Positions 61,101 through 64,000 of a stretch of 64,000 nt of DNA are shown here, in pieces (the first letter of the stretch is position 1; every line of letters starts with the position of its first letter). The DNA comes from Phoebastria nigripes. Taxonomy: Eukaryota; Chordata; Aves; Procellariiformes; Diomedeidae. The position numbers and the translations under genes were made by a program. The DNA is taken from positions 394,108 through 458,107 of the forward strand of contig JAYKAV010002397.1 of assembly GCA_035582835.1 (NCBI GenBank), given 5' to 3'. A model generated the notes under the pieces. The model made no database searches. It was not told the origin of the DNA and was given only the letters and a program-made list of their open reading frames with translations.

Positions 61101-64000
61101 AATTACTATTGGAACATATGCATTATACAAAAGATCATGAAATCCATTTCATCTGACATATTGTACAATGAGCTACAAGAACATTTGCAACTGATAGAAG
61201 CGTGTAAGATCTCATGTATTATTCTTACAATAAAGATTACACCATGGAAGCCAGCTATTATACTACCTATTGTGCTCTACCAACCTGAAGGTCATGAACC
61301 AGGGATATGACTTGAGCACCTTGGTCATGATTTTGAGTTATAGAGAGTATCATAGGAGTTAAGAACCTGTTTCATATCCTACGCACGTTTACTTACCTGC
61401 AGCAACTTTGTCATACAAAGTATGATGAAGAAAAGGAATTAGAAAACACATTTGCAACAACCGAGGGAGAAAAATATATCATATAAGGCAGAAGTCGTCT
61501 TCTACAGGAATTTTATGACTGCAGGGATAAAATAGCCCATATTTAAATGACTGTATGTTTTCTTAAAGATTCCAAAGGAAAGCAACATATGGATGCTCTA
61601 TGTTTAACATAATGAAAAACAAACGCTCAAACCCCACAAAATTCCATTTAAAAAAGCTGAAAACTGCACTCAGAATCAAATGCAATATGTCCAAGAAAAT
61701 ACAGACCTGTCATGAATATGCTCTTCTATCCAGAATTATTAAATCTACATGATGAAACCAACCTTTAGAACACATTTTTCAAGCGCAAGGAAAAATATTA
61801 TATATACGTTTTCCACATTTTTGCAGGAAGCATGAGCTTGAAAAGGCTAGTTTGCGTTTCAGTCAAAAAGAGAAAACACAGATGAAAACAAGAGGAAGGT
61901 TGCGTGGAGTATAACCTCACAGTGTCTGCAATCTCTTTGTACTATACACATTATTAGTTCAAATTCAGGATGGAGTGACAGCTGCCCTGTTTGTTTCTCT
62001 TCGGTTGCAGTCAATCAGAAGCCTATAACATTAGGAATAGACAGTTTCTTCAAACATGGTGAAGGCTGGAGGTATGATTTTTGAACACAGCTGAGCAGAC
62101 ACAAAGCCAAAGAGCCCGAGGAACGTGCCATTCCTGGTGGTGACAGTGTGGCTGTGCCAGCAAAGCAGCCTTGGCACTTCCAAGTGACACACTAGAGCAG
62201 CCACCGCTTTTCCCAGCCTGGAATTTCAAATAATTGTATCCAATGCACCGTGCATTTGCTTAGACCTTAGGAGTCAGCATTTCTGTTAGACTGAACGGTA
62301 AAACAGCTAAAAGTAACAAGGCTCAGAAAATGTTTGGAAGCATATATCTACCACCTCAGGAAAACATCAAACTTAGGTTTAAATCCATTTCTATTCAAAA
62401 ACAAACTCGATTCAGTGGGATTTATATGTCTATTTAAAGTTAAATATGAAATGAGTACAAGAAGTACAAAAGATAAATATGAAATGAATAAAAAAGTACT
62501 TTGTAAAACTCATATTGCTGCTTTGGGACCTTGGCTCTTAATGGGCTTTTCTATAGCTTAAAGCAGACCTGAGTGTAGCCACTCTGTGAGTAACGATGTA
62601 CAGTCTTTTATGCAGAAAGGCTCCATAGTGCAGTTGGGGATTTGTACTTGAGAGCTGCCTTTAGGGCCAGGTCCTGCATCAGAAACTGTATCGATCCTTT
62701 ACAAAGTTGCAGAACTACTGACACGTATCTACAGTTTCTTCACGTTGATAAAGGGAAAGCCTAGGAAATGTTTTTACAGGTACTCAGTTACTCTAATGGA
62801 GCAGAGGACGCATTCAAAATGTATTTGCAGCCTCCTCTGAACCAGGCATGTGCAGTTGGAAAAACCTCGTTTTCTCACTATTGAGTGTCTTTGTAGGGTA
62901 AAGACAGATGGACTTTACTATTTAGAAAAAAATCTCACAGTCCTCCAATATTAGCATATTGCTCTGGTAAAATCGTAAGAAGCATGGATGTCAGAATGTC
63001 TGATTTTGGTAATATATTAATGTAAAATAATTTTTCCAATTTAAAAAAAAAAAGATATAATTACATTTATTATGTGATATTAGTGTAATACCAGATTCTC
63101 AGGCACTGTCATAGTGAGGATTTTGTAAATACCATACGAAGAATTATAACGTAATATTAAAAAGGCAAATCAAGAGTACTAGATTATTATTTTTGTACAT
63201 CATGCCTATGCTAAAGAACTGATAATATTTTTTCAGAATTCATGCTGCAGTCAGAGATTGCACAAAGTTCTCTGTTCAATAGAGCTGAATAGGACAATCA
63301 AAGTGTAAAACGGCCATGCATTCTGTAAATGGGGAGCAGAGGTGCAAAACGTATTGGGAGAGAATGGGGACATATCAGAGACTAATTTTCACAGAAATTT
63401 CCTGTTTGTAGGAAAAGCTAAGTAAATTTATATGAATATGAAGAAATTGTTGGTAGTCTCAGTCAAGTGCCTGATGGACATGTCAGTGGAAACAGCAGCT
63501 TTTCCATTCTCAGAGTCAGAGTACAAACAGCAACAGTGGCTTCCTGTGCTGCCAAGCCCTTAGAGCAGAATTTAAGTCATCCATTCTAGGGATGAGAAGT
63601 CGGTTCTCATTGCTGGCTTTACATACGCACACATAATATATTTAAAGTAAGTCTCCATTAGAAGATGGACTAGCATCTACATTTTGATATTATTTATAAT
63701 ATTATTATTATTTATACAGAATTGATTAGTGAACAGTCATCAGCTGGTAACGCCTCTCAGATAGCACCAGCTCCAGTCAGATCTCAGTAAGGGAGCTGGA
63801 GGTAAAACGTTGCGTATCAACGGTACCAATGCTGGGTTACTCAACCACTCTTACATAATAAATCTTACATCAGTAACATGCACAATTTATGGCAAACAAA
63901 TGAGGGATTTCAGATGCTGCTCAGATTTGTATATACACCAAGAAGGAACACGGCCCATAAATAAGATTGTTTGGAAAACATTTACTGCTGTCATACTGAT
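58139..64000. other. Unique AT-rich non-coding DNA
   Basis: No gene, RNA or nameable repeat is recognised. The longest open frame (plus, 60500-60883, 127 codons) lacks a recognisable domain. No undetermined bases occur in this last part. 61960-62270 has more balanced composition and could hold a conserved element. Confidence 0.5.

Noticed and set aside
1..64000. Bacterial, phage, CRISPR or mobile-island interpretation
   Set aside because: No operons, ribosome-binding sites, long open frames or spaced repeats; vertebrate LINEs and SINEs are present instead.

Overview
This window looks like ordinary, AT-rich, gene-poor DNA from a vertebrate nuclear genome, most probably a bird. The strongest evidence is its repeat content. 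One CR1 LINE on the plus strand (about 19016-19328) keeps the C-terminus of ORF2 and ends in tandem copies of the octamer ATTCTATG, the hallmark 3' tail of avian CR1. At least four older pieces of CR1/L3-type LINEs and one or two MIR-like SINE remnants are also present. Repeats are sparse overall, as is usual in birds. I found no prokaryotic gene layout, rRNA, tRNA, CRISPR array, intact retrovirus or recognisable host protein-coding exon. All open frames are short, lie in unrelated frames and carry no conserved domain, except those inside LINE remnants. The window could be an intergenic desert or the inside of a very large intron; the sequence alone does not decide.

Layout. 1-8.4 kb: unique non-coding DNA with one CpG-containing, GC-richer patch (5.93-6.35 kb) and a clear stem-loop at 4.68 kb. 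8.4-9.8 kb: an old CR1/L3-type LINE of about 1.35 kb with the reverse-transcriptase motif-A block still readable and its 3' end preserved. 9.8-19 kb: unique DNA, a second GC-richer patch (10.5-10.96 kb), a 270-bp purine-only GGGA/GAAA microsatellite (12.43-12.70 kb) followed by a G-run cluster, and a possible ancient repeat at 15.2 kb. 19.0-19.3 kb: the best-preserved CR1. 19.3-34.8 kb: unique DNA with a poly-A tract (25.06 kb), GC-richer patches (26.85-27.8 kb and 30.1-30.5 kb), an imperfect inverted-repeat element (27.98-28.05 kb) and a possible MIR scrap (31.8 kb). 34.8-43.3 kb: two minus-strand CR1 tails and a loose cluster of CCATGG/TATGG-centred near-palindromes resembling RFX X-boxes. 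43.3-64 kb: unique DNA with a MIR-like SINE (49.15 kb), a minus-strand LINE reverse-transcriptase scrap (52.4-52.7 kb), a (CAA)n microsatellite (54.84 kb), a triple CAATTACA cluster (56.24 kb) and a G-quadruplex-type run (58.11 kb).

Functionally, nothing here forms a pathway or operon. If the window does something, it is most likely through distal regulatory elements. Several palindromes and clustered homeodomain-, RFX- and CREB-like words are reported as candidates, and a conservation test would be decisive for them. I did not find a credible undescribed biological system. Seventeen isolated single-N positions occur, all in the first 48 kb, and three of them directly abut perfect short hairpins.
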